Positions 1-8,810 of a stretch of 64,000 nt of DNA are shown here, one piece after another. The notes beneath the pieces are model-generated. The model was not told where the DNA came from. It worked only from the letters and a program-made list of their open reading frames with translations, and searched no databases. The DNA comes from Granulicella sp. L46 (GTDB lineage: Bacteria; Acidobacteriota; Terriglobia; Terriglobales; Acidobacteriaceae), in the NCBI RefSeq assembly GCF_009765785.1, contig NZ_LMUT01000009.1, positions 447,406 to 511,405 on the forward strand. Direction: 5' to 3'. Made by a program: the position numbers and the translations under genes. Positions within the stretch are counted from its first letter, which is position 1. Every line of letters starts with the position of its first letter.

Positions 1-434
1 GTCGCACCGCCTCCGCATATCTTGGCCAGGACAGCCTTCCTTTGAGAGATGCCGAGGGGTTTGTTGATACAGGCGATGTGCTGGAGTTACGAGAGGGTCG
101 CTATTACTTCGCCGGGCGGCGAGACGGAACCATCAATGTGGGAGGCCTAAAGGTTCATCCCGAAGAAGTGGAAGCGGTGATCAATCGTCATCCCGAGGTT
201 GGCATGTCGCTCGTCCGGACCAGGAAGAGTTCGATCACTGGAGGGCTGGTCGTCGCAGATGTGGTGTTGAAGAGACCGAAGCAGCCAGAGGGCAGCGGTA
301 CTCAAGAGCTGCAGCGTGAAATTCTGCAATTTTGCCGCGCTGAGCTTGCGCTTTATAAGGTCCCGGTCGGAATTAACTTTGTGTCCACTCTTGCCGTATC
401 ACAGACTGGAAAGCTGATCAGACGCCATGCGTAA
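1..434 (+). CDS. Adenylate-forming acyl/aryl-CoA ligase, C-terminal part (5' end outside window)
   Basis: The frame is open from base 3, so the gene starts before the window; only about 143 C-terminal residues are seen. They form the mobile C-terminal subdomain of class I adenylate-forming enzymes (acyl-CoA ligases, NRPS adenylation domains). Visible motifs are TGD near the start, the hinge-type GRRDGTINVGGLKVHPEEVE stretch, and the terminal TGKLIRR whose lysine is normally the catalytic A10 lysine. The family activates a carboxylate with ATP to an acyl-adenylate and transfers it to CoA or a carrier thiol. The substrate cannot be told from this fragment. The stop overlaps the next gene by 8 bases, which indicates translational coupling in the same operon. 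Confidence 0.85.
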   Translation, partial: RTASAYLGQDSLPLRDAEGFVDTGDVLELREGRYYFAGRRDGTINVGGLKVHPEEVEAVINRHPEVGMSLVRTRKSSITGGLVVADVVLKRPKQPEGSGTQELQREILQFCRAELALYKVPVGINFVSTLAVSQTGKLIRRHA

Positions 435-1161
435 CGTGATCGTAACCGGTGGGAGCCGCGGGTTGGGCCTGGGGATTGTTCGCCGCCTCGCGAAGTCGGG
501 CTTCCGCCCTATCGCGATCGCGCGCAAGGAAGGCGATGAGTTTACGGCGGCAAAGCGTGCGGCAGAGGCATCTGGTTCGGGACCGCTTGATTTCATCCCT
601 TTTGACCTGACAGAGATCGACCAGATCCCAAAGCTGGTAGCGATGCTGAGAGAGCAGTTCGGTGCAATTTATGGCCTGGTGAACAACGCCGGCATGAGCG
701 CCCATGGTGTTTTGGCTCTTACCCCCGATGCCCAGATTGAACAGGTCGTGCGATTGAACACGCTTTCGCCGATGCTCCTTACAAAGTATGTGGTCCGTTC
801 GATGATGGCTGACGGGGGTGGTCGCATTGTCAATATCTCCTCCATCACTGCATCCGCAGGCTACAACGGGCTTTCTATTTACGCCGCTACCAAAGCCTCA
901 CTGGTCGGCTTCACGCGGTCTCTGGCACGGGAAGTCGGCCGCATGGGAGTGAACGTTAATGCAGTCGCTCCCGGGTTTGTCGCCACCGAGATGACCAAAG
1001 ATCTCACCGACGAGCAGCGGCAGCAGATCGAACGTCGCAGTGCATTGAAACGCCTTGTGGAAGTGGACGATGTTGCGGATGCCGTTCACTTTCTTCTCGG
1101 CGATCAATCCAGGAATATTACGGGTACGGTGATCACAGTCGACGCAGGCAACACGGCATGA
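427..1161 (+). CDS. SDR-family oxidoreductase, FabG-like
   Basis: A 244-residue classical short-chain dehydrogenase/reductase. The nucleotide-binding GGSRGLGLG is at residues 8-16, NNAG at 86-89, the catalytic Ser near 139, and Tyr152-x3-Lys156 in YAATK. The C-terminal APGFVATEMT region is typical of 3-oxoacyl-ACP reductases (FabG). It probably reduces a 3-oxoacyl thioester or a related ketone with NAD(P)H in the cytoplasm. Lying between two acyl-activating enzymes, it more likely serves a dedicated acyl pathway than housekeeping fatty acid synthesis; that is inference. It overlaps the preceding ligase by 8 bases and the next gene by 4 (ATGA). Confidence 0.9.
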   Translation: MRNVIVTGGSRGLGLGIVRRLAKSGFRPIAIARKEGDEFTAAKRAAEASGSGPLDFIPFDLTEIDQIPKLVAMLREQFGAIYGLVNNAGMSAHGVLALTPDAQIEQVVRLNTLSPMLLTKYVVRSMMADGGGRIVNISSITASAGYNGLSIYAATKASLVGFTRSLAREVGRMGVNVNAVAPGFVATEMTKDLTDEQRQQIERRSALKRLVEVDDVADAVHFLLGDQSRNITGTVITVDAGNTA

Positions 1162-2966
1162 GCGACGCTTTTAAAGGCAACGCGATACCGGGCAGCCGTT
1201 CTTCTTCGATGCCATGGTTGCGCGCGCTGGAGCTGACAGCCCCGATCGCGAGCCATCGCCATCGGATCTTCCCCGTCGTGATCGATGAGATCGCCGCCCG
1301 CCACGGTAACCGACCGGCGTTGCTTTCAGACCGCGAAAGCCTGACCTACCGCGAGCTCGCGGAACGCGCAAACCAATATGCGCGATGGACGCTGGAGCAA
1401 GGTCTCGTGAAAGGCGACGTTGTTTGCCTTCTGATGACAAATCGGCCGGAGTACCTGGCGATATGGCTTGGAATCACCAGCACGGGAGTGGTCGTCTCGC
1501 TACTCAATACCCACCTTGTGGGAACGTCGCTTGCCCATTGCATTCGTGTTGTGTCGCCTAAGCACATCATCGCGGCTGCCGAGTGCGTCGAGACGTTGAC
1601 GGCCGCGCGGCCTCACCTTGAGTCATCTCCGGTGATCTGGGTCCACGGAGCCAGCGATTCTGCGCACCCGCGCATAGATCTCGAGCTTGCTCCTCATTCC
1701 GTCGAGCCGTTGACTCCGCAGGAGCGCCGCGAGACCGTCATCGATGATTTGGCACTCTACATCTATACCTCCGGCACAACCGGATTGCCCAAGGCTGCTC
1801 GCATCAGTCATGCGCGTGTGATGCAGTGGAGCCACTGGTTCGCCGGCATGATGCAGGCAACTGCCGATGACCGCATGTACAACTGCTTGCCGATGTACCA
1901 CAGTGTGGGAGGAGTCCAGGCGCCCGGTGCAGTGATGGTCGCCTCGGGCACGATCGTGATCCGCGAAAAGTTTTCAGCGAGCGAATTCTGGAATGACATT
2001 GTGCGCTGGGACTGCACACTGGTTCAGTACATCGGAGAGCTTTGCCGGTACCTCCTTCACGCTGCGCCATCCGTGGTCGAGACCGAGCATCACATTCGCC
2101 TCGCATGCGGCAATGGCATGGCGCCGGAGGTATGGGACGCCTTCAAGGATCGCTTCCGCATTCCGCAAATCCTCGAATTTTATGCTGCTACCGAAGGAAA
2201 CATCTCGTTGTTCAATGTGCAGGGCAAGCGCGGAGCCATCGGCCATATTCCAGGCTATCTTGTGCATCGATTCTCGCCGGCGCTGGTCCCGCTCGACGTC
2301 GAAAGCGGCGAGCCGGTCCGCAATGAAAGAGGGTTCTGCATCAAGTGTGCGCCAAATCAAGTTGGCGAAGCGCTTGGCAAAGTAATTGACGATCCGACGA
2401 GCGTGGGTCGCCGCTTTGATGGATATGAGAGCGACGAAGATTCGAAGAAGAAAGTTCTTCGCGATGTCTTCGAAGCGGGTGACACCTGGATCCGCAGTGG
2501 CGATCTCATGCGCACAGATGAGCAGGGGTTCTTCTACTTTATTGATCGGGTTGGCGATACTTTTCGCCGTAAGGGCGAGAACGTTGCTACCTCCGAAGTG
2601 TCGGCTGTGATATCCGAGTTTCCCGGCATCCGGCATGCCAATGTCTACGGCGTCACGGTTCTCGGTACCGAGGGCCGGGTGGGAATGGCAGCGGTCGTCG
2701 CAGAGACTGAACTGGATCTGGCTGCATTTCATCAGCATTTGACGAGCCGGCTCCCACACTACGCGCGCCCATTGTTCCTGCGGATGCGCACCAGCGCAGA
2801 CATAACGGGTACGTTCAAGTACTCAACCACTGAGCTGGCTCGCCAGGGATACGATCCCGTTGCGATCGCCGATCCTCTCTACTTTGATCTCTCGGAGTCG
2901 AACGAGTATGTTCCGCTCGATGAGAATTTGTATCACCGAATCCAGGCGGGCGAGGTCCGACTATGA
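1158..2966 (+). CDS. Long-chain acyl-CoA synthetase, FATP/FadD6 type
   Basis: A 602-residue adenylate-forming enzyme. The P-loop-like YTSGTTGLPK is at residues 203-212, and the FATP-specific RRKGENVATSEV stretch lies in the C-terminal part, so it fits the fatty-acid-transport-protein / very-long-chain acyl-CoA synthetase branch rather than classical FadD. It would activate long or bulky carboxylic acids (fatty acids, bile-acid-like or isoprenoid acids) to CoA esters. The ATG overlaps the stop of the SDR gene (ATGA). A second adenylate-forming enzyme in one operon suggests two carboxylate activations or a carrier loading step; the substrate is unknown. Confidence 0.88.
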   Translation: MSDAFKGNAIPGSRSSSMPWLRALELTAPIASHRHRIFPVVIDEIAARHGNRPALLSDRESLTYRELAERANQYARWTLEQGLVKGDVVCLLMTNRPEYLAIWLGITSTGVVVSLLNTHLVGTSLAHCIRVVSPKHIIAAAECVETLTAARPHLESSPVIWVHGASDSAHPRIDLELAPHSVEPLTPQERRETVIDDLALYIYTSGTTGLPKAARISHARVMQWSHWFAGMMQATADDRMYNCLPMYHSVGGVQAPGAVMVASGTIVIREKFSASEFWNDIVRWDCTLVQYIGELCRYLLHAAPSVVETEHHIRLACGNGMAPEVWDAFKDRFRIPQILEFYAATEGNISLFNVQGKRGAIGHIPGYLVHRFSPALVPLDVESGEPVRNERGFCIKCAPNQVGEALGKVIDDPTSVGRRFDGYESDEDSKKKVLRDVFEAGDTWIRSGDLMRTDEQGFFYFIDRVGDTFRRKGENVATSEVSAVISEFPGIRHANVYGVTVLGTEGRVGMAAVVAETELDLAAFHQHLTSRLPHYARPLFLRMRTSADITGTFKYSTTELARQGYDPVAIADPLYFDLSESNEYVPLDENLYHRIQAGEVRL

Positions 2967-3027
2967 ATAGGACGAAGACCTGCAAGTTCGCTAGATCACC
3001 GTTCGCGTCTACGGGAGGAACCATCCG

Positions 3028-4488
3028 TTGAACATCGGTCAAATTCAGCAAGAGTTCGCGAGGCTGGAGTCCGAGATCGCCGACGGTCCCATCGTCCCAA
3101 ATGTGACGGCGGAGGAGATTCGCGCTCATCTCCAATCGCGCTACGACTTCAAGCGAAGCATGACCCTGGACGAGGTAGTCGCCGACGTGGAGGCGATGCT
3201 GCGGAAGTGGCAGGTGCAGGTGACGCACCAGCGTTACTTCGGCCTATTCAACCCCAGTGTGACACTGGCTTCGGTCGTCGCCGACACCCTGGTAGCAATG
3301 TATAACCCGCAGTTGGCAAACTGGCGCACCTCTCCAGCGGCCAATGAAATGGAGCGCCACACACTCGGTTGGCTCTCGGCGAAGTTCGGTCTGCCGCAGG
3401 ATTCGATCGCGACCTTCACCAGTGGAGGGATGGAGGCAAATCTCTCTGCGGTCGTCGTGGCGTTAACCCGGAAATTTCCCAGCTACGGCGAACACGGTCT
3501 GCGACACCTCGCGGGACAACCGACCATCTATCTGACCGAGGAGGCTCATCATGGCTTCAACAAAATCGCGCACATCACTGGGCTCGGTCGGCATTGTCTT
3601 CGTCCCATCGCGACAGACCGCCATCTCCAAATGAACGTTGAACAACTAAGCAGCAGGATCGCCGAAGACCTCCGCAACGGGTTCCTGCCGTTCATGGTGG
3701 TGGGTACCGTAGGGACGACCGCCGCGGGTGCGATTGATCCGCTGCTGGAGATCGCGCGCGTCTGCTCGGACGCCAGCCTATGGTTTCACGTCGATGCCGC
3801 ATGGGGCGGCGCGGCGATCATCTCGCAAGATCTCAAGCATCATCTCGTTGGTATTGAGGCCGCGGACTCGATCACCTGCGATGCGCATAAGTGGTTCTCG
3901 GTTCCTATGGGTTGCGGAATGTTCTTCTGCCGGCACCCGGAGAGCGTCGCGCAGGCGTTCCGCTCCGAGGTCTCCTACATGCCTGGAAAGCCACCCGGGG
4001 TAGGCGATGAGGCTTCCAACACATTCAATCCCTTCACCAACTCAATCCAATGGTCCCGTCGCTTTATAGGACTGAAGCTCTTCATGGCGCTCGCAGAGCA
4101 AGGCGAGGCGGGCTACGCAGAGATGATCGATCACCAGGCGCGGATGGGCCGTCTGCTGCGGGAGTCGCTGCAGGACACGGGGTGGCGCATCGTGAATTCG
4201 ACGCCGCTTCCGCTGGTGTGCTTCACCCGCGATGGGCTTGTCCCCTCCATACTGCTCGCAGCCCTCCGCGAAAACCAGGTTGCGTGGATGTCGGAAGCAG
4301 TGCTTGACGGAGTTTCCGTTGTCCGCGCCTGCATCACGAGTTTCCGGACGACCGAACAAGATATCCATTGTGTAGTGGGTCAGATGAATCGCCTTTTTTC
4401 AGACTCTGTTCCTGGCACGAATAATGATCCGGCATCGACTACGATCAACGAACCCCACACAGCAATCAGAACAGGAACGACCCTATGA
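3028..4488 (+). CDS. PLP-dependent group II amino acid decarboxylase
   Basis: A 486-residue protein of the group II decarboxylase family (aromatic-amino-acid, glutamate, cysteine-sulfinate and diaminobutyrate decarboxylases). Visible are TSGGMEANL (130-139), the PLP-ring-stacking histidine in EEAHHGF (about 174), the PLP-N1-binding Asp256 in HVDAAWGG, and the Schiff-base Lys288 in CDAHKW. The family removes CO2 from an L-amino acid to give an amine; substrate cannot be assigned. The TTG start is supported by GGGAGGA at 3013-3019, 8 bases upstream. Its stop overlaps the ATG of the next gene (ATGA). Flanking acyl-CoA synthetases make an acylated-amine product conceivable, which is speculation. 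Confidence 0.85.
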   Translation: MNIGQIQQEFARLESEIADGPIVPNVTAEEIRAHLQSRYDFKRSMTLDEVVADVEAMLRKWQVQVTHQRYFGLFNPSVTLASVVADTLVAMYNPQLANWRTSPAANEMERHTLGWLSAKFGLPQDSIATFTSGGMEANLSAVVVALTRKFPSYGEHGLRHLAGQPTIYLTEEAHHGFNKIAHITGLGRHCLRPIATDRHLQMNVEQLSSRIAEDLRNGFLPFMVVGTVGTTAAGAIDPLLEIARVCSDASLWFHVDAAWGGAAIISQDLKHHLVGIEAADSITCDAHKWFSVPMGCGMFFCRHPESVAQAFRSEVSYMPGKPPGVGDEASNTFNPFTNSIQWSRRFIGLKLFMALAEQGEAGYAEMIDHQARMGRLLRESLQDTGWRIVNSTPLPLVCFTRDGLVPSILLAALRENQVAWMSEAVLDGVSVVRACITSFRTTEQDIHCVVGQMNRLFSDSVPGTNNDPASTTINEPHTAIRTGTTL

Positions 4489-5780
4489 AGCGCGAGACAA
4501 TCGCGATACACGGTGGCTATCAGGTGGATCCGACCACGAAGGCGGTGGCTGTCCCCATCTACCAGACCGCCTCGTACGCGTTCGATAGCGCCGACCATGC
4601 TGCCGCGCTCTTCAACCTTGAGGCCGACGGCTTCCGTTACACGCGCATCCAGAACCCCACCACCGCTGTACTCGAACGACGGGTTGCAGCTCTGGAAGGC
4701 GGGCTGGAAGCTCTCTGCGTAAGCAGCGGCCAGGCGGCGGTAAACTTCGCTGTTCAGAATGTAGTCGAGCTGGGCTGCAATCTCATCTCTGTGCCGCAGC
4801 TCTATGGAACCACGCACACACTGTTTGCGCACGTTTTACCAGCACAGGGAGTCACCGTCCGCTTCGCAGCATCCGACCACGCCGAGGCGATCGCCAAGTT
4901 GATCGACGACAAGACGCGAGCCATCTTCTGTGAGAGCGTCGGCAATCCCGCAGGCAACATCTGCGATCTCGAAGCGCTCTCCAAGGTGGCCCACGATCAT
5001 GGAATTCCCCTCATCGTCGACAACACCGTGGCCACGCCCGTCCTGCTGCGCCCGATCGAGCACGGCGCGGACATCGTGGTGAACTCGCTAACCAAATTTC
5101 TTGGCGGCCATGGCACAACCATGGGCGGAGCCATCGTCGACGGCGGGAACTTCGACTGGAAGGCACACGCATCGCGCTTCCCCGCCTTCAGCCAGCCGGA
5201 CCCTTCGTATCACGGCCTCGTCTACACCGAACACTACGGAAAGGCCGCCTATATCGCGCGTTGCCGCAGCGTCTACCAGCGCACAATGGGTGCCGTTCTC
5301 TCCCCTCTCAGCTCGTTCCTGCTATTGCAGGGGATTGAAACGGTGGCGCTGCGTGTAGAGCGTCACGTGGAGAACGGCAGAAGAGTGGCAGAGTTTCTGC
5401 GCACCAACCCAAATGTCGAGTGGGTGCGATATGCCGGCTTTCCCGAAAGCCCCTATCATGCCTTGGCGCAAAAGTACCTGGACGGTCAAGCTTGCTCCCT
5501 CATGTCCGTTGGCATTCGAGGAGGCTATGAGGGAGCCATGCGATTCCACGACGCGTTAAACCTCGTGACTCGGCTCGTCAATCTCGGAGACGCAAAATCA
5601 CTGGTCTGTCATCCTTCATCGACCACCCACCGGCAGATGTCACCAGAAGAGCAGCGCAACGCCGGAGTATTCCCGGAGATGATCCGGCTAAGTATTGGAA
5701 TTGAACACATCGAGGACATCCTCGACGACCTGGACCAGGCGCTCAGGGCTGCCCAACCGGCAACCCCGAGCACGCGATAG
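4485..5780 (+). CDS. O-acetyl-L-homoserine sulfhydrylase-like PLP enzyme (Cys/Met metabolism family)
   Basis: At 431 residues it has the length of MetY-type O-acetylhomoserine aminocarboxypropyltransferases. It shows PIYQTASY (25-31), [10 protein letters not shown] (substrate/phosphate region), the PLP aspartate in IVDNT (about 179) and the Schiff-base Lys204 in [11 protein letters not shown]. MetY makes L-homocysteine from O-acetylhomoserine and sulfide; homologues in biosynthetic clusters use other nucleophiles for gamma-replacement. The following MetA-like gene would make its O-acylhomoserine substrate, so the two form a functional pair. It starts inside the stop of the decarboxylase gene (ATGA), a coupling that is odd for plain methionine synthesis. 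Confidence 0.88.
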   Translation: MKRETIAIHGGYQVDPTTKAVAVPIYQTASYAFDSADHAAALFNLEADGFRYTRIQNPTTAVLERRVAALEGGLEALCVSSGQAAVNFAVQNVVELGCNLISVPQLYGTTHTLFAHVLPAQGVTVRFAASDHAEAIAKLIDDKTRAIFCESVGNPAGNICDLEALSKVAHDHGIPLIVDNTVATPVLLRPIEHGADIVVNSLTKFLGGHGTTMGGAIVDGGNFDWKAHASRFPAFSQPDPSYHGLVYTEHYGKAAYIARCRSVYQRTMGAVLSPLSSFLLLQGIETVALRVERHVENGRRVAEFLRTNPNVEWVRYAGFPESPYHALAQKYLDGQACSLMSVGIRGGYEGAMRFHDALNLVTRLVNLGDAKSLVCHPSSTTHRQMSPEEQRNAGVFPEMIRLSIGIEHIEDILDDLDQALRAAQPATPSTR

Positions 5781-5800
5781 CAATTTCAAAGGAGGTGCCC

Positions 5801-6838
5801 ATGCCTGTTCGACTGCATTCAAGCCGATTCGACCACGACCGTCCTGAAGGTGCGTCGCGGCCGCCGCAGCTCTTGGAACCATCGCGTGAAGCCATCAGAA
5901 TCGGCTTGGTCAATAACATGCCGGAGGCGGCTTTCAAAGCGACCGAGAACCAGTTCTTGTCGCTGCTGGAGTCTGCCTCCGAAGGTATGGCGGTCGAGCT
6001 GTCGCTCTATGTGCTGCGTGGCGCCGCAGTGACAGCATCAAACGGAGATCACGCCGCCAGCAGATATGCCTGCGTCGATGAGCTCTACGGTCAGAGCCTC
6101 GACGGCCTCATCGTCACCGGTACCGAGCCGATCAACGCTGCCCTGAAGGACGAGTCCTATTGGGAGAGTTTCGTGCAAATGCTCGATTGGGCCCGAGACA
6201 ACACACGTTCTGCCATTTGGTCCTGCCTTGCCGCACACGCCGCTATTCTGCACATGGATGGCATTGAGCGCCGCCGCAATCATGCTAAGCACTTTGGAGT
6301 CTTCGAGTGCCTCCGTGAGTCCGACGATGGGCTGCTGCAAGGAGTTGCTCCACACTTCGCCATCCCTCACTCCCGATGGAACGGCGTGGATGCGCGGCAG
6401 CTGGAAGCGCACGGATACAGTGTTGTTTCCCGGACGGCTGACGCCGAGGTCGATACATTCACGAAGCAGGGAAAAAGCCTGTTCATCTTCTTTCAAGGGC
6501 ATCCGGAGTACGCGACCGATACGCTCCTGCGCGAGTATCGCCGGGACATTGGAAGATATATCCGAACCGAGGCAGGAGTCTATCCGCAGTCGCCGCACGG
6601 CTACTTCGACAGAGCTTCTGAACAGGCATTCTCTTCGCTGCGAGAGAGTGCCAGCTCATGTCCCACCAACGAATTGCTCGCCGGAGTCGCAGCGGCGATG
6701 GAAAAGACACAAATCGAAAACACATGGCGACCCACCGCGGTCCGTCTCTACAGAAATTGGCTGGAGTACATCTGTGGATACAAAGATGCCAGCCAACCGC
6801 CGCGTAAGGTGGACTCTTCTCACGCGGCTTGCCAATAG
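5801..6838 (+). CDS. MetA-type homoserine O-acyltransferase (glutamine amidotransferase-like fold)
   Basis: A 345-residue member of the HTS/MetA family. The candidate nucleophile Cys142 (WSCLAAHAAI), His234 and Glu236 (QGHPEY) align with E. coli MetA C142/H235/E237, and IPHSRWNGV corresponds to the MetA PHSRY segment. The enzyme should transfer an acetyl or succinyl group from CoA to homoserine; which acyl group cannot be read here. I chose ATG 5801 because a full Shine-Dalgarno AAAGGAGG ends at 5795; a GTG at 5795 would lie inside that site. It lies 20 bases after the MetY-like gene, whose substrate it would supply. MetA normally has about 310 residues, so it is slightly long. Confidence 0.85.
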   Translation: MPVRLHSSRFDHDRPEGASRPPQLLEPSREAIRIGLVNNMPEAAFKATENQFLSLLESASEGMAVELSLYVLRGAAVTASNGDHAASRYACVDELYGQSLDGLIVTGTEPINAALKDESYWESFVQMLDWARDNTRSAIWSCLAAHAAILHMDGIERRRNHAKHFGVFECLRESDDGLLQGVAPHFAIPHSRWNGVDARQLEAHGYSVVSRTADAEVDTFTKQGKSLFIFFQGHPEYATDTLLREYRRDIGRYIRTEAGVYPQSPHGYFDRASEQAFSSLRESASSCPTNELLAGVAAAMEKTQIENTWRPTAVRLYRNWLEYICGYKDASQPPRKVDSSHAACQ

Positions 6839-6859
6839 CATTTCAAGGAGCAACGTTCT

Positions 6860-8338
6860 ATGGCCAGTACTGTCGCCGTGCATGACGAAATCAAGGTTGC
6901 ACTTCCGCAGCTCAAGCTTCTGATCAACAACCGCTGGGTTGCGAGCGCGTCGGGAAAAACCTTCGCGACCATCAATCCATCCACCGGCGAAGAGATATGT
7001 CAGGTGGCAGAGGCAGATGCAATGGACGTCGACCTCGCTGTCCAGGCCGCACGCCAGGCATTCGAACACGGTCCATGGAGAAAGATGCCTGCATCCGAGC
7101 GAGGAAGGCTCCTTCTTCGCCTCGCCGATCTGATTGAAAGTCACGGCAATGAACTGGCGCGCCTCGAAGCCCTCGACAATGGCAAGCCCGTCTCCGTTGC
7201 CACCGCAGTGGACGTGGCCAGGACCGTCGCCTGCTATCGATACTTCGGCGGGTGGGCAGACAAGATCCACGGCAAGACCATCCCCATCGACGGCGACTAC
7301 CTTTGCTACACCAGGCACGAGCCGGTCGGTGTTGTCGGGCAGATCATTCCCTGGAACTTCCCCATGCTGATGATGGCGTGGAAGCTCGCTCCTGCACTTG
7401 CCACCGGGAATACCATTCTGCTCAAGCCCGCAGAGCAAACACCCTTGTCCGCTCTGCGGATCGGCGAGCTAATTCTGGAAGCGGGTTTTCCGGAAGGCGT
7501 CGTAAATCTTCTGCCTGGATTCGGTCCGACCGCCGGGGCGGCCATCGCACGTCACATGGACATCGACAAAGTGGCCTTCACCGGCTCTACCGAGGTCGGG
7601 CACCTCATTATGGAAGCATCCGCTAAATCCAACTTGAAGCCTGTAACGCTCGAGTTGGGTGGGAAGAGTCCCAACATCATCTTTGCAGACGTTGATCTGG
7701 ACGAAGCCGTCGAAGGTGCGCATCGGGGGCTGTTTTCCAATCAAGGCCAATCCTGCTGCGCAGGATCGAGAGTATTTGTTGAGGAAACAATGTACGAACA
7801 GTTTGTCGAGAAGAGTATCGTTCGAGCCAGGTCGAGGGTCGTCGGCGACCCCTTCGATCCCCGCACCGAGCTCGGGCCGTTGGTGGACCAGTCGCAGTTC
7901 GACACCGTCATGAGGTATGTCGAATCCGGGCGCAAAGAGGGAGCCACCCTCGCCTGCGGAGGAGAGCGCATCGGAAGTTTCGGCTACTTCATGCAACCGA
8001 CCGTCTTCGCCGATGTTCAGGACACGATGCGCATCGCCGCGGAAGAGATCTTCGGCCCAGTCATGAGCATCATCTCGTTCAAGAATGTCGATGAAGTCAT
8101 CGCGCGAGCTAACCATACAAAATATGGCTTGGCCGCTGCGGTCTGGACGCGCGACATCAAGAAAGCCCTCGCAGTGTCCAACGGGGTACGAGCGGGCACC
8201 GTGTGGGTGAATTGCTATAACGTCATGGATACGAGAGCACCGTTCGGCGGCTTCAAGCAGTCCGGCATCGGGCGCGAATTGGGCGAATACGGACTGCAGC
8301 AATACACTCAGGTGAAGTCAGTAATCGCCAAGCTCTGA
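6860..8338 (+). CDS. NAD(P)-dependent aldehyde dehydrogenase
   Basis: A 492-residue enzyme of the ALDH superfamily, close to the betaine/retinal-type class. It has the cofactor loop [24 protein letters not shown] (240-247), general base Glu265 in LELGGKSPN and the catalytic Cys299 in GQSCCAGSR, with the family's usual 34-residue spacing. It oxidises an aldehyde to the acid. It is the last gene of the operon, 21 bases after the MetA-like gene, with AAGGAG upstream. An aldehyde derived from the amine made by the decarboxylase would be a logical substrate, but the sequence does not show this. Confidence 0.9.
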   Translation: MASTVAVHDEIKVALPQLKLLINNRWVASASGKTFATINPSTGEEICQVAEADAMDVDLAVQAARQAFEHGPWRKMPASERGRLLLRLADLIESHGNELARLEALDNGKPVSVATAVDVARTVACYRYFGGWADKIHGKTIPIDGDYLCYTRHEPVGVVGQIIPWNFPMLMMAWKLAPALATGNTILLKPAEQTPLSALRIGELILEAGFPEGVVNLLPGFGPTAGAAIARHMDIDKVAFTGSTEVGHLIMEASAKSNLKPVTLELGGKSPNIIFADVDLDEAVEGAHRGLFSNQGQSCCAGSRVFVEETMYEQFVEKSIVRARSRVVGDPFDPRTELGPLVDQSQFDTVMRYVESGRKEGATLACGGERIGSFGYFMQPTVFADVQDTMRIAAEEIFGPVMSIISFKNVDEVIARANHTKYGLAAAVWTRDIKKALAVSNGVRAGTVWVNCYNVMDTRAPFGGFKQSGIGRELGEYGLQQYTQVKSVIAKL

Positions 8339-8594
8339 CCAGCGTGCCAGGTGAGCACCGAACAATCGCCTCCGCAGTCCATCTCGAGACTAGATCGACG
8401 CCGCAATCATCATTCCAGCTCAGTATTCGCGCCGCGTCTATGCGCAGGACGCTTCGGACTCGTCGTTGACAATTCCGACCAGTTCGCCAGCTCCAGCATC
8501 GAGTCCCGCTGGAGTTCCAAGCCAAGTAAAGTGCCGGTGCCAGGGCTTGTCCGAAGATTCTTCGCATTTTGGATAGACTTCATACTTGCGGTAA

Positions 8595-8808
8595 TGGCCA
8601 TCGCCCCGTATTGATTGCGTGGGTGAGGTCGCACCTCACCATTTCGCGCTTCGATCAAAGCCCCGCCTGGACAAACCTGTTGCGCTGATCAGGGCTGAAA
8701 GTGAATGCAACTTTAATTGCGGCATAACCTCGCGCGCCCAGAAGTCACGCGAAGGATCCGTGTAGATGGAGTAGACCTGATCTGCCGCATGCACCGTAGC
8801 CAGCTCAT
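8595..8808 (-). pseudogene. Decayed fragment of a helix-turn-helix-like protein
   Basis: On the minus strand one frame reads DFWAREVMPQLK then SLSALISATGLSRRGF before a stop; a one-base shift nearby continues as IEARNGEVRPHPRNQ. Joined, they match a widespread motif ending in PHPRHW (ATGLS-x5-IR-x-G-x3-PHPR) seen at the C-terminus of HTH-containing proteins of unknown role, often linked to mobile DNA. The frameshift and the missing flanks point to a remnant. The family identification is from memory of the motif and is weak; the frameshift could also reflect a sequencing error. Confidence 0.35.
8622..8640. terminator. Hairpin between convergent genes
   Basis: GGTGAGGT (8622-8629) and ACCTCACC (8633-8640) form a perfect 8-bp stem with a 3-base loop, between the ends of the aldehyde dehydrogenase (plus) and dctA (minus) genes. 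There is no T-run, so it may be a weak bidirectional terminator or chance within a gene remnant. Confidence 0.3.
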
Positions 8809-8810
8809 CA

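Noticed and set aside
1974-2759. Minus-strand open frame of 261 codons in the acyl-CoA synthetase gene
   Set aside because: Antisense shadow; no ribosome site or recognisable family.
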